This document shows, piece after piece, positions 35,090-46,960 of a stretch of DNA of 64,000 nucleotides (position 1 is the stretch's first letter; every line of letters begins with the position of its first letter). The DNA lies in contig JAQFVV010012490.1 in NCBI GenBank assembly GCA_028023455.1, forward strand, positions 2,174,001 to 2,238,000. The letters are read 5' to 3'. Source of the stretch: Epiperipatus broadwayi. Taxonomy: Eukaryota > Onychophora > Udeonychophora > Euonychophora > Peripatidae. Both the position numbers and the translations under genes were made by a program. The notes under the pieces were generated by a model. It was not told the DNA's origin, made no database searches, and was given only the letters and a program-made list of their open reading frames with translations.

Positions 35090-35990
35090 AAAATACAAAG
35101 TAAACTTAAAACAGAAGCAGAAAGAATCACTGTATCACTCTACAAATCCTATCTCTAAATCTACTCAAAAGTATCATTATACAATCAACTTATTATGACC
35201 AAAATCACCTACTATCTGCCAATAATAAATTTCACAAAATCATCCACTGCAGCAATTAACTCACTATGTAACAAGCAATTATGAAAAAGAAAAGTAGTAG
35301 CCATCTCAAAAAACAATTAAACTGCCCTACAAAATGGAAATGGCTTTGGACTACAAGAAATATTAGTGTTTTGCACCCAAAAACCAGTAAACCTGCTTAT
35401 AGCCATATTTAGATGTTTGCCAGACATATAGGTAATAATAGCAATTACACCCACTGATCAGGCTCACCCACACATAAATACAACACTAACCTGCTTGAGA
35501 TAAGTGGAACCATAAGAAACAATATAACACTAAAACACAAATAAATACACATATTGGCAATACAAAGTCTACTGTTTCCAGACCAAGGAGCGAATAACCA
35601 TCCCACGATACTGGAAATAAATAATGGCCAACTGTTAAGCAAGTTCAAAAGATGGCGGATTTAAACTTAGCCTGAATGCCTTACCAACAACACTTTATTT
35701 GGGACAAAAAATTTTAGACAAAAGATTTTACACAAATATTGATCCACTACATACACTATGGCACAGAGAAATAGAAACACAAACCCACTTCCTATATGAT
35801 TGTCTAGCTCTAAAAAAAGTGTGACTAATGATACAGAACAACTATAGACAAAACATACTAGATGCATACAAAAAAACAGCAAAACCAATAATATGTGCTT
35901 ACACATTCAGCTTACACATACATTTATATTTGGAAACAATCCAAGAAAACACTCCAACAACTACTACAACAAACTAAAAAAACTCAAGGA
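35090..35990 (+). pseudogene. LINE copy A C-terminal region
   Basis: Pieces of the domain after RT: NGNGFGLQEI (family 'NGLGL'), NKYTYWQYKVYCFQ and, near 35755-35830, HREIETQTHFLYDCLALKK, which keeps part of a C..C...H....C zinc-binding arrangement (the first Cys are changed). This region is thought to help bind LINE RNA. Several frames are needed to read it. Confidence 0.6.
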
Positions 35991-36109
35991 TAGAGACTGT
36001 ATTCTTGCACCATAGGACATTTTCACAGCAACATGACCTCTCTTCAAAGTGTGTTCAGCATTATGACAAGGACTAAATTAGTTCTTTTAAAAAAATAAAT
36101 TTTAAATAA

Positions 36110-36300
36110 TGAGATCGGCTAACACAATCCCATTGATGGCCAATCATCATAACAATGAATGTTTTTTACTTGGTTGCACAAGATAACTTTCAGAATCAAG
36201 GACTAAACTAATGAGTAAAAAAAATTAAGAATTGGAGGAGGAAGAATAAGAGAAGGAAGAATCATCATTGTCATAATAATAATCATAATAATAATAATAA
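36110..36300. other. Junction between LINE copies A and B
   Basis: Short segments resemble each other on either side (gacaaggactaaattag at 36067 and atcaaggactaaactaatgag at 36197), and an ATA-rich simple run (about 36273-36300) precedes copy B. The exact ends of the two LINEs cannot be placed. Confidence 0.4.
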
Positions 36301-36329
36301 TCCAACACAAATCCTTGATCAAGAAGCTA

Positions 36330-37034
36330 CTCTATGCCTATATATCAGAGGATTGAAACCCCAGTGCTATTCCTATCACATGTGGGGTCATTTAGTGGTG
36401 CAATGTGTTAATCTTCAAACTTCACTTTCAGGAAAACCAGCTGATCACCTAAATCTCCAAGTCAAAAAAAAATATCTATAGTAAATATTTCCATGATTAC
36501 ATCCATAAATAGCCAAGAGTTTATCCATCCACATACTACCTATCCTATACACTCATCCACTCTCAATATTACTTCACTACCTATTGATATAATACTCCAT
36601 GAGGCAGATAATGATAATCATACTCAACTCAATTGAAATGCAAACAATCCCTGACTCAGATAAGGGTTGTGTCCAAAACTTCTCCCAATGCAATAACCAA
36701 AGCCAATACACTGTCACAAATAATATTAATCCTGTTCCAGAAGCTCTTATTTATAATCATACATATAACAATAATCATGCTCCATGTTTACCATCTATAC
36801 TAGCCACCTCTCCCCCAAATACTTCTCATGAAACAAAAAAAGTCTGGATGTTCCACCAAAAAGACTTGGCAACTTAAAAAACCAAAAACAGATGTGGTTG
36901 ATCTGTTGATGCTAGACACAGACTTAGCAGAAACCTGTTATACTCTCATGCAAACTGAATGCCCCTTGGCTGCTCCAAAGAACAATCTATCCCTGCCTAC
37001 CATAAACAACAAATACACTCAACAGCTGAGCTGA
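36330..37034 (+). pseudogene. LINE copy B ORF1 remnant
   Basis: GLKPQCYSYHMWGHLVVQCV (about 36354-36413) is the zinc knuckle: C-Y-x-Y-x3-G-H-x4-C, with the second Cys changed to Tyr. It follows the same 'ISEGLKP' lead-in as copy A. Downstream frames 36599-36877 and 36828-37034 are Asn/Ser/Thr-rich linker sequence ending in SGCSTKKTWQLKKPKTD, a basic stretch where copies A and C also have one. Confidence 0.65.
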
Positions 37035-37164
37035 AAACATTGTTAGCTACTGATCAACCATCATTACAAATTCACAATTTTATAACCAGACATTTCTGAA
37101 AATATGTAACAACTTACACCCATGCTGAATGATGACTAGAATTAATTACCAAAATCCCTGATAA

Positions 37165-37700
37165 ATGAAACAAAACATTACTACACTTAATGTTCAAGGT
37201 ATCAACTTAGTGTCTAAACTTTTTCAATTAAAAAGATGGATAAACAATATACAAACATACATGCTTGATTTGCTTCTGATGAAAATATACAATGGATCCC
37301 ATATTGACCCTGCTGTTTACCTCAATAGACAGGGCTTCAGAGCTTGCTCCAGGGACATATCTTCACCATTAGCTGGAACTGGTATTACTAGAACTCCCAG
37401 ATGCCCATTCTCATCTTTCAAGATTATTTATATAGACCCAATTCTTTTAATCACAACATTTCACAGCTGTAATACAACACTAAATATTATATTTGTATAT
37501 ATCTATCCTGGTAATACTGTTATTTCAACTATTATTCTGAAAATTAATTCCTTGCTCACCTCTTCATCTCATACAAGTGTTTAAGGAGAGATTTTAATCT
37601 TGATTATAGAACATTCATGTCAAAATGGCTTCAGCTAATAACATTTCCACTTATGAATGGTCAAGGATTTTTGGCTTCTAATTCTGTCACATTCCATAAT
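37165..37700 (+). pseudogene. LINE copy B endonuclease remnant
   Basis: An open frame of 139 codons begins MKQNITTLNVQGINLVSKLF, the classic first strand of an APE endonuclease ('LNVRGLN') with the catalytic Asn. LLLMKIYNGSHIDPAVYLNR corresponds to the 'LLETK' block, with the catalytic Glu changed to Met. SPLAGTGITRTPRCPFSSFK and IIFVYIYPGNTVISTIILKI follow. After a stop at about 37584, RDFNLDYRTF-like sequence (GDFN with G changed to R) can be read at 37588-37617. Confidence 0.8.
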
Positions 37701-37999
37701 AAGCAGTATGTCTCATTCGTGAATTCAACTTGAGCTTAATTCTACTTCTTTCTCTGGCCATCCTGGACATTCCCTCATCCTGAATCCTGATGAACTACAC
37801 ATCACAGCCATTGATTTGCATAAATTCTTCTACCCTCATATGCCACAGAGTTCTCATTCTCTGAAAAATATATTATGTTGTGGAAATTGGAACAAATAGA
37901 ACTTGATCCAGTCCAAAGATACCTTTCCTTTATACATATAATATCACTCAATATCCAACATCTCACACACACTTCACCTCCATCTTTCCAGATTCTGGC

Positions 38000-39400
38000 A
38001 TTGGTTAATGAGTTGTATACATGGATTACATTAATGAATCCTGCACATCTTACTCACTAACAATTACATACACTTTCCCAGGGTTATCAAAAAACCACCA
38101 ACCAATATAAAAAATATCATGCCATTAAGAAAAGAAAAATTTGTGTTACTTATCCTCATACATGGACCTTGGGATTGGGCTATCCATCCACGCTAAAAGT
38201 TCTTATGGGATTCCAAGGTAACAATATGTGTTAAGGCTATAAAATGATCAATCCTATATACCAATATTTCAAGCAGAAGTTACTAATCCACAATGCATTC
38301 ATACCACCTTCAGACTTATTTGCACCACCTTATACCAATATTCCATCCAAACCATACAATTTGCTGACAAGCTTGTCACTATAAATATATCATGTCACTC
38401 TGGTCCCAATGGAATCCCTGCTTTTATTTTTGCCCATCTTAGACACTTTACTGCATTATACCTTTATCACCTGGCAAATTATCACAAAGGATATGACTTC
38501 AAAGGTCTATATCCAATCTCAATTGTACCATTTATCAAAAAACCAGGCTTAACCTCTATTCTTACCAACTTTCATCCAATTTCCAAGGGATCACTGGGAA
38601 TGAAGCTACTGGAAAGAGTTATAAAGGAGCATCTAGAGACATACCTACTTCCTCTAGTTTTCCAAAATACCATTTTCAAAAAAAGGTACTTCTGCCATAC
38701 AGACTGCTCTGATATTTAAAGCAGTCTTGAAATCAGTTCAAGAGCAAAAAATGTGCTCCAACTGCAGTTCAGCTAGATATAGAGTCTGCATTTGATTATG
38801 TGTCTATTCCCATTCTGATTGATATGCTAGCTAGCTAGCTAATATTACAATTCTAAGTACTCTGCTTTACTTAATTACCAACTTCCTGCAGAGCAGAGAT
38901 ACATATCACTCTTAATGGGAAAAGTTCACTTTCATTCACCTCTATGCAATCCATCTGCAAAGACTCACTTCTTAATGCACTGCTCATTTTCTACATATAT
39001 CTTCTATTAAAGCATATACAAGAGACATTTTCAGGCATCCAAATTATACATACCAACACATTCCATAGATAGCATACCTGGATGATGTCAATGTCTTTCT
39101 GCCATCTTATAAGAATCTCATCACATTGCAAAGCATCCTCAATCAATATACTGTCAAGTATAAACTTACATTTAATATGAATAAAACAGCAGCAAGGTTT
39201 ATATACACCAAGACTCCATACACACAAATATTTCAAGGAACAGCAACCCCTTTCTTAAGCTTCCCATTTTACATGGGCTCACTTATGATGAACACCTTAC
39301 AAAACAAGCTTAAAGATAATGCCACATGGATTACCAACTTTCTCTCCAAAGTTATCTCTCCCTTTATGCTAAAATTCACTTATTTTATAAACTAATAATG
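38000..39400 (+). pseudogene. LINE copy B reverse transcriptase with intact YLDD
   Basis: Read across frames: SCHSGPNGIPAFIFAHLRHF (about 38395) is the RT entry; ISIVPFIKKPGL (38518) motif 1; GSLGMKLLERVIKEHLETYL (38590-38650) motif 2; LDIESAFDYVSIPILIDML (about 38776-38832) motif A with AFD kept; then the motif B region (SICKDSLLNALLIFYIYLLL) is damaged; and IAYLDDVNVFLPSYKN (39069-39116) is motif C with both catalytic Asp present. It ends NKTAARFIYTKTPYTQIFQG and FPFYMGSLM. This is the only one of the three copies retaining the active-site pair. Confidence 0.82.
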
Positions 39401-39444
39401 ACTAAGGTTGCATATTATTTACCTATTGTTAAATTTTCAAAAAA

Positions 39445-40060
39445 TTGTTTAATTCTGCCATTTCCTCCCTCTGCAATAAGCTAGTATGGAGCAGGAAAAC
39501 AGTTTCAATCTCACCTAAAACACTTAGTTGCCCATGCATAAATAATGGTCTGGGACTCCACAGCACCCAAGTGTTCAATATCCAAAAAGCCATAAATTCA
39601 ATTGCATCAATTGTTCAAAAGTTCCCAGCATTCATTGTTACAAATAATCCCTACTGATAAACCTCCCCCTATATCAGCCTCATTTCTCACCACACTTTAC
39701 CAATCAATCCTATCAGCATCCAACCGATTAACATTCCCCATGAGGAATAAATACATATATTGGCAAACATATCCTATACTATATCCGGAAGCAAACAAAG
39801 ATTATCCTCCTATGCTTGGTATCAAAACTGCCAGCTACTCTGTTCCTTCGAAAGATGGTCACTGGAACCTAAATTTTTCTATTTCTTAGTTTGTCTTAAT
39901 TTGCATGCATTGCCAATATTGCATTTTCTCTGATATCACCAAGTATATAAAAATATAAATTCATTCTGCACCTTATGTAATGTGACAGAGGAAATTCAAC
40001 ATCTCTTTCAGCAGTGTCAAGTCCTCAACCTTAAATCAAGACTATCATACAGAATACATA
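39445..40060 (+). pseudogene. LINE copy B C-terminal region with CCHC motif
   Basis: 39445-39657 reads SLCNKLVWSRKTVSISPKTL and CINNGLGLHSTQVFNIQKAI, the 'W-...-K-L-...-GGLGL' block seen after RT in L1/Tx1-like LINEs. 39602-39889 carries NKYIYWQTYPILYPEANKDY in another frame. At about 39962-40023 the sequence reads FCTLCNVTEEIQHLFQQCQV, an intact C-x2-C-x7-H-x4-C zinc-binding motif typical of LINE ORF2 C-termini. Confidence 0.78.
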
Positions 40061-40074
40061 TAGATGACCAGTTG

Positions 40075-40177
40075 CATGTATGCAACAGCTAATTCAATCC
40101 TATCAGAAAATACACCCTCCTATTGCATACATGCAAGAGCTAATTCAATCCTATCAGAAAAATGCACCCTCCTACTG
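40075..40177 (+). repeat. 51-bp tandem duplication near the 3' end of copy B
   Basis: catgtatgcaacagctaatt... (40075-40125) is repeated from 40126 with six or so changes and one extra A. It lies in the segment after the CCHC motif. Confidence 0.9.
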
Positions 40178-40684
40178 CACAAGCAATAACTTTCACCCTG
40201 TATGCCTTCTGGTGCACTTGTTGCATCTTCACCATTGGCAACAACACCAGAAGACACTCAGTTACATTCACCAATAAGCTCACAACAAATTAAGGCTTTT
40301 GCTGCCACCTGGTCACTACTAAAACAACCATCCAATCTATAATATGTCATAATCCAACAATAACCACATTGAAAAGCATTCAATGGTGCCATCCATTACT
40401 TTCAACAAAACTCAACTTCACTAACTGCTTTCAACTCCATGCACCTTCAGGTTACAGAATTTACATTGCATCAATCCCAATCTGCCAACTGTCACCATAT
40501 GTAATTCTACTCAGAACTGACTTTCCACCCATAGCTTGATTTTATGCTACATGAATAATCAAGATTAATTTATTGCCTTTAAATAACTTTCAATATGATG
40601 CCAGATTTTGTAATCTTAAGTCATATCTATCTATCTATAAAAGATAATGATGATAATAATACATCATGGTTCACCTATTCAGAG

Positions 40685-41005
40685 TCAAGGTAACAAGCTC
40701 CAGAGTTTTACATTTAGAAAGTACTAAAAACCTAAAGCTGGAATAGTAAAAAAATTATCTGTACATACTTTCTTCAATTTAGAATTAATTCATACTTTTT
40801 TCAATGTTCTGTGATAATTTTCATTCTAAATTTTAATAAAAATCAAATCATTAAACAATAAATTTAATTTAAAAGTAATATGTTAAGAGAGATATCACAT
40901 GACCAGATGTTTCCATAATAGTCCTGCAGTAAGCAGTTCACTTGTTCACACTCGAGGTAACAAGCTTCAATGTTTTACTTTAGAAAGTACTAAAAACCTA
41001 AACCT
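40685..41005 (+). repeat. Direct repeat flanking the minisatellite side
   Basis: A ~60-bp segment containing aaggtaacaagctccagag and agaaagtactaaaaacctaaa (40687-40740) recurs at 40955-41006, immediately before the minisatellite. The space between is AT-rich and non-coding. Confidence 0.8.
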
Positions 41006-41770
41006 GACAAGATGCAATTCATCCTGAGTGGTATCTTTCTATTTTACCAAGATGCTATTCATGCTAACTATTATTTTTCCACTTTCCTGATGCAGTTCAG
41101 AATGAACTATTATTTTTTCATTTACCCAAGATGCAATTCATGCTAATCACTATTTTCCAATTTTCCTAAGGTGCAATTTATGCTGAAATAGTTTTTTTTT
41201 TCATTTTCCCAAGATGCAATTCATTCTGAGTAGTATTTTTCCATTTTCCCAAGATACAATTCATGCTGAACTAGTATTTTTCCATTTTCCCCAAGATTCA
41301 ATTTATGCTGACTAGTATTTTTCCTTTTCCCTAGATTCCAAAGATGTAATTCATTCTGAACTAGTATTTTTCTATTTCCCAAAATGCAATTCATGATAAC
41401 TAGTTTTTTCTCATTTTCCAATATGCAATTCATGCTGACTAGCATTTTTCCATTTTCCCAAAATACCATCCATGCTGAGTTATACTTTTCCTTTTTCCCA
41501 AGATGTATGTAGTTCATGCTGACCAGTATTTTCCCATTTTCCTCAAGATGCAATTTATGCTGAAGTAGTTTTGTTTTCCATTGGGGATGCAATTTGTGCT
41601 ATATAGTATTTTTCCATTTTCCCCAAGATGCAATTAATGCTGAACTAGTATTTTTCCATTTTACCAAGATACAATTCATGCTGACTAGTATTTTTGCATT
41701 TTCTGAAGATGCAATTCATGCTGCTAGTATTTTTCCATTTTTCCCTGATGCAATTCATGCTGGAACTTAT
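41005..41770 (+). repeat. ~40-bp minisatellite, about 19 units
   Basis: The unit is about 39-43 bp and reads approximately gatgcaattcatgctgaact followed by agtatttttccattttcccaa. I count about 19 consecutive units with scattered substitutions and small indels. Open frames in it (41221-41592 minus, 41594-41833 plus) encode periodic peptides such as ENGKILVSMN, which are by-products of the repeat and not evidence of a protein. Confidence 0.95.
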
Positions 41771-41829
41771 GTAACAAATGAACAATACTCACCAAATGAG
41801 ACAAATTTTTTATGGGACTATACGTCAAT

Positions 41830-42119
41830 CTAACACCAACCCTCTCTTACATATGTTTTCACTCATACCATTATATGTTTCAACATACTTTTCTCAATCT
41901 CACATTTAAAAATTCTATGTAAACTTCATTTGACATATATATCTTGTTATATAATAGTTATTTTTCTTTCAATTACTGTAAATCATGTTTTCTTTCCTAT
42001 CACAAACAAGATTGTAAATCTTTATTACATATGTAATATCATGAATCAATTTATATCTAAAACCTCATGCTTTCACATGTAACTTATGTAACACTCTCCA
42101 CAAAGTTTACCCTTTGAAA
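41830..42119. other. AT-rich spacer
   Basis: No feature recognised between the minisatellite and the trinucleotide array. Confidence 0.5.
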
Positions 42120-42161
42120 CATCATCATCATCATCACAACAACAACAACAACAACAACAAC

Positions 42162-42198
<37 letters not shown>
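42120..42198. repeat. Compound (ATC)n-(CAA)n-(TAA)n microsatellite
   Basis: Three consecutive trinucleotide runs, each one base change from the next: ATC 42120-42136, CAA to about 42162, then TAA to about 42198. Confidence 0.95.
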
Positions 42199-42859
42199 GG
42201 TGGTACTACCATTGAAAAGAAAGCATGTCAAGCACTTCATTCTTAGACAAAACTCTGAGTAAGCAATTATTAACCTAAATATTGCAAATATAGTATATTG
42301 TCATTACATATAAGTACAAAGTCTATGTTTCTAATACAAAAAGGGAAAAGCAATTCATAAATTTGAGCTAAAAATAATAGTAAGGTAAGACATGGAATTG
42401 ATCGGGTGTTTCCAATAAGGCAGTACCCAGTGAAAATATGTCCATTAAAATGAATTCAACATACGCAAAAATAATTAAAAGTGATCAAAATAGAAAAAGA
42501 AATTTTAATGCAGCAATTTCATTGATCAACAGAAAACAATATTAACAAGTTGTATCTATTAACAGTAAACAATAATAAATTTGAAAGTATGCAGGAATAA
42601 AACTGGAATGACCCCAGCTTTAAATAAATTTCAGAACTCTTTAATTCAACTATACCAAAAGAATTTAATTCTCACATTTAAACATTTTTTCACAAATCGA
42701 TCAATAATATGAGCTATAACCAATCAGCATTGTTTGTTATATAAATTTCCAAAAGAATTGCTATTTGTGTTATTCAATAAGGAAAATATATGACCATACA
42801 TTACCTGTATCGCAGATCATCCAAACTCTCGATACAATATAATCAAATTTCAAACAGAA

Positions 42860-43587
42860 ATGCAAAAAAAAAAATTTTTTAAAGATAATCAAAGAACAAT
42901 AAATAATAAAGTGCTGGTAGCAATTGACCTGACCAGAAATAGTTTTGTAACAGGTGTAATTAAAAACACTTACCTAGGATATCAGAAGACAGATTTTATA
43001 AAAATGATGAAACCATTTGGTGAACTATTTGATTTTCTACCCATATACCATAGTAATATACCAGTTCCAATACACAGTAATAACTATAAATTCAAAATAA
43101 AATAATGAAAATATTAAACCAACGGATATACCATCACTTGTAACAGGTCAAGAAGCAACAACCTCAGTGTTTTCTCTGTAAACAGTGCAAACATCTAGAC
43201 TGTAATTTAAAATTAACTCCAATGCATCAATGTCCATGAATAAATAAACTAATTGCCAATGATCCAACACCAGAGGAGAGTAATAATAATATCAGCATGA
43301 AGGGAAATAATGAGAACATGAATGAAAATATTATTTTTAATAAGACATTGCTGGACATGATAGATGCTCTTACCCCAATCACTGACCCAGTGCCAAATTC
43401 GAACTTGAAAATCAAAAGAAAACCTGGCAGACTTAAGAGAGTAAAGAGAGGCAGGAAACCTCAAAATATTAATGTAGATGAGAGTGATAGTGAATCCCCC
43501 TCACTCGCAAAAAATCTCAGTAAGAAAGTTAACATTAAGGGGGGGGGGGAGATTCTGAATTCTATGATTCCACAAAAGAAGAAGTAA
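42860..43587 (+). pseudogene. LINE copy C ORF1 remnant
   Basis: 42860-43105 gives NNKVLVAIDLTRNSFVTGVI and KMMKPFGELFDFLPIYHSNI, an RNA-binding-domain-like strand/helix pattern ('..-F-..-..-FG-..-'). After a frameshift, CFLCKQCKHLDCN (about 43165-43204) is the position of the zinc knuckle, now CxxCxxCxxxxC without the His. 43297-43587 encodes an acidic/basic tail: LKIKRKPGRLKRVKRGRKPQ and then NVDESDSESPS. The G10 run at 43542 probably caused a further slip. ORF1 proteins coat LINE RNA. Confidence 0.65.
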
Positions 43588-43849
43588 TATAAGTCAGGCA
43601 AGTATATCATGTTCATATTATACAAAAAATAATAAAAGTGAGTTGCACAGGGTTAAAACAATAATTAATAAAAGTGGAAATATATCTAATTAAATAAAAA
43701 CACTGATAATCTTTTTTTAAAATTTACAGGTTAAGAAGTGCTTTTGATTTTAAATATATATAATTTCCATACATTTATTTTTTAGTTATTTATATAAAAG
43801 TGATAATATTAAAGGGTAGATAAAAAAATTTATATTAGAAATATTAAGA

Positions 43850-44540
43850 TGAAATTTAAAGTTTGTTCTTTCAATATAAGATACTTAAATGCTATAGAAA
43901 AAATATATCAATTAAAAAAATGGCATGAAATAATACAGCCACATGTATTTACATATTCGAAACAAAAATATATAATAGTTATACAACTAACCCAGTACAC
44001 TACACAAATAATATAGGCTTTACAATCTTTTCCACAGACACTTTTTCACTATCAGCAAGCACAGGAATAAAAATAACATTTTTTCAAGTTTCAAAATACT
44101 GTAAATGGATGCACATATTTCTTACATCTATCAAATGCAATAAATATATGTATACATTCCACCAAACACAAAAATGATCAACAGAAGTATACAAATTATA
44201 AACACTAGGTTATCAATTTCACCTTATCCATCTTTACTACCAGGATTTCAAGATGACATGATAAATTCATTTAAAAAATGGTTTCACATGATCACTTTGC
44301 CTTTAGTCAGTGGGGAGGGTTTTCTTCCTGATGCAGCCATCTCATTCAACAATGGCAGATTTACATCATTGATAGATTTAATGTTCTACTAATCTTCACT
44401 TCATCACATCATCAATCTCTCATTAATTAATACACCCATGTCAGACTATGTAGCGCTAATGATTGATTTAAACCTTGGATTCATTGCACAAAAGTATTTT
44501 AACACAAGCAAAACCATGAGGATCTTTCTCCCATCACAAA
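43850..44540 (+). pseudogene. LINE copy C endonuclease remnant
   Basis: KFKVCSFNIRYLNAIEKIYQ (43855-43914) is the first strand with the catalytic Asn. YSKQKYI at about 43957 stands where LLETKIY is expected, so the catalytic Glu is lost (Gln). 44174-44392 ends PLVSGEGFLPDAAISFNNGR and then FTSLIDLMFY, shared with copy A's TLIDLMFY. SDYVALMIDL follows at about 44433, where the family has SDH. Confidence 0.72.
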
Positions 44541-45049
44541 CAACAGAATTCCTATATTCTGAAATATATATATATATATACATCTTAATAAAATTACAAA
44601 ACTAAAATCTGATCCCGTGCAAGCATAGCTAACATTTATAAACATTATTTTACATACAATACAGCATGCTACAAAAAAGCACCCACACCCACAGGACTAT
44701 ATATATTTGATGAAAAATTGCATAAAGCAATCATTAATATAGTAGATAATGAAAATAATAAAGATAAAATTATAGCTCTTAGAAAAATATATAATTTAGC
44801 AAAAAACAAATTAAAAGAATATTTAGCATTAAAGAAAATAAAATTATATCTCAAACAAACGCACATATGGACAAAGCAATACATTAGATGATGCCTTCGT
44901 CAATCACTTGAACATAGAGTTCTAACAGCAATAACCCTAAATAATAAAATAATAAGTGGTGAATTCATGCTAAATACAATATACAATTACTTTTTAAAAA
45001 AAATTACAGTCATGTGAGTCTTTTGAACCAGGCCCTTTCTTCCTAGGAG

Positions 45050-45983
45050 AAGTAAAAAAATATATAACATTTGAAAAGATATGATTCAAACAAAAAATAG
45101 ACCAAATCCCAGATTCCTGCCACCCAGGTATGTATGGAATCCCAAGGAGGATTTTTTTCACATTTAGAATCATATATTACTCAATATTTAATGGATAACA
45201 AGCATACAAAATTCCAAACCAAAACCCCATCTCAATAGTCCCCTTCTTAAAAAAATAAGAAAGCTCAACCTCACTTGAAAATCTACATCCAATTTCGATG
45301 AGCTCTCTAATCATAAAAATACTTGAATCTGTCATCAAAGACAGAATAGAGCCATACTTCATTCCAACTATATTCAAACATCAATTTGCCAAAAAAGTCT
45401 CCTCAGTTAATCAGGCAGCATTCATTTATAAAACGGTTATAGACACAATAAAAAGTAACAAAAAATATGCACCAGTAGTACAATCAGGTATAAAGGCAGC
45501 TTTTGATAATGTAGTAATAAACAAGTTAATAGAACTGTTAATAAACTCTACAATCCTCAAAGCCTATATTTACATAATCACTAATTTCTTACTTAACAGG
45601 GAAATATATATTACTATAAATGGCAAAACAGCTATATCAATATTACCAAACTGCTCCATATCACAAGATCTCAATTAAGTTATTTACTATTTGCAATATA
45701 TATTAATCCACTAATTAAAGAAACTGAAGACAAAATAAATGGAATATATGTACCACAGTTGGGCTCCTACATTCCATGCACTGCTTACATAAACAACATA
45801 TCTGTCTTCTTAAAGAGCAAGAAACAGATACCCAAACTTTTAAAAATAATAGCAGATTATTCCAACACCTACAAGTTTAATATTAACATTGAAAAATCAA
45901 AATATACACAGCAAGTCCCATTACAGATTATTTCAAGGGAAAACCTAACTCTTGATTATGTTTCCCTTTCCATGTTAGTATGA
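45050..45983 (+). pseudogene. LINE copy C reverse transcriptase, catalytic pair lost
   Basis: NPISIVPFLKK (45222-45255) is motif 1; an open block 45298-45678 then gives SSLIIKILESVIKDRIEPYF (motif 2), SGIKAAFDNVVINKLIELL (motif A, AFD kept), NREIYITINGKTAISILPNC and SISQDLN (motif B, damaged after Q). Motif C at about 45783-45810 reads AYINNISVFLKSKKQIPKLL: the two catalytic Asp are both Asn. KFNINIEKSKYT is the downstream motif D/E. Confidence 0.82.
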
Positions 45984-46139
45984 TGGCAACGAGAATACAA
46001 ATTTCAAAATAAATTCAAGGAAAAAATTGACAAATTAATATATTCAATGGAGAGGGCATATCTATGTGCAAAAATATCACTGTTTAACATGTTAATAATA
46101 ACTAGAATACAATATTTTTCTCCTATTATAATTTTCTCC

Positions 46140-46800
46140 AGAGGTTTCATTAATAATATTTACACTCTATGCAGAAAGTTATTATGGGGGGGAAAAAACC
46201 AAATCTGTTTCCATTAAAAAATTACAATTGCCATTGTCTTTGAATGGACTGGGTTTACAAAATATTCATATTTTTTTGTATACAGAAAACTATAAACATC
46301 ATAGCAACTTGTATAAAAATATATCCAAAGATATCATATACAATGAAAGTTACACCAACAGATATGCCAATACCAGTCAAAGGTTACTGGAAAGCTCTAT
46401 TGAACCCATGCAAATATAACTTCTATTCAAACAAATAGTACTAAATATATACACTGGGAAACATTTAAATTTGTCCAAGCATACAAAATACAGCAGAAAC
46501 ACTATTGTCTATTAACAATAAGCAATTAAGTAAAATATATCAATATTAGATATTTTGATTTCCTAATAAAGATAAATCTGGAAGCACTTCCAACATTAAT
46601 TTTTTTAAAATATAAAAGATATTACCATAACATAGATGACATAAGAATCAAAAACAATACATCATTTCTTATTCACTTGTCAAGAACTTGACAACACTCA
46701 CAAAGCTATCTGCAATATCACAATATGGAAAAATACAACGATCAGATATTTATTACAAGCATATAAAAAAGTACATTTTCCAATATTAGGCTAGTATTTT
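46140..46800 (+). pseudogene. LINE copy C C-terminal region
   Basis: TLCRKLLWGGKNQICFH (46166-46216, frame broken by a G7 run at 46184), then SLNGLGLQNIHIFLYTENYK (46237-46296), the same block as copy B's NNGLGLHSTQVFNIQ. SKYIHWETFKFVQAYKIQQ-like sequence follows, as in copies A and B. The CCHC motif region (about 46640-46710) has lost its cysteines. Confidence 0.65.
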
Positions 46801-46960
46801 TATTCTATATGCCTTCTGGTGCATTAGATGTAGTTTTAGTATAAACACAAATACCAGAAGATCAAGAGGTCTGTGACAGCTGCTTTCCAGGCAGTTGTCC
46901 CGGGTTAGCGGGTTCGCTTCCCGGCTGATGCTATGATACATGAAAAAATAAATTAATTAA

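Larger units (their letters stand above)
31190..36100 (+). mobile_element. L1/Tx1-like LINE, copy A (degenerate)
   Basis: The order along the plus strand is that of a two-ORF LINE: an ORF1 remnant (31198-32760) with a broken zinc knuckle and a basic tail, an APE endonuclease remnant (about 32935-33700), RT remnants (about 34010-35080) and a C-terminal region with a C...H...C motif (35090-35990). The same order and peptide style recur in copies B and C, identifying one family. L1/Tx1-like is inferred from the C-terminal 'W-..-NGLGL' block and ORF1 zinc knuckle. Both ends are approximate. Many stops and frameshifts make it inactive. Confidence 0.8.
36300..40600 (+). mobile_element. L1/Tx1-like LINE, copy B (best-preserved RT)
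   Basis: Same module order as copy A, about 4.3 kb: ORF1 zinc knuckle (36345-36410), endonuclease (37165-37600), RT (38000-39300), C-terminal block (39445-40060) and a 3' end that reads gcttgattttatgctacatgaa (about 40535-40556), matching the end of copy C. It is less AT-rich than its flanks and closer to intact than A or C, but still has several stops and shifts. Confidence 0.82.
42855..46960 (+). mobile_element. L1/Tx1-like LINE, copy C (degenerate)
   Basis: About 4.1 kb with ORF1 (42860-43587), endonuclease (43850-44540), RT (45050-45980) and C-terminal (46140-46800) remnants, ending ctgatgctatgatacatgaa (about 46924-46944) followed by an AATA/ATTA-rich tail (aaaaaataaattaattaatt). The end matches that of copy B, so the tail marks the true 3' end of the family. 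Same orientation as A and B, with different substitutions, so these are separate insertions or old duplicates and not a fresh tandem array. Confidence 0.82.

Noticed and set aside
41221-41833. Frames encoding periodic peptides (ENGKILVSMN type)
   Set aside because: They are translations of the ~40-bp minisatellite. Units differ in length by amounts that are not multiples of 3, so no constant frame is kept.
46890-46925. tRNA-like T-arm (gggttcgcttccc) near the end of LINE copy C
   Set aside because: No A box, acceptor stem or anticodon arm can be fitted. It is more likely a hairpin in the LINE 3' end.
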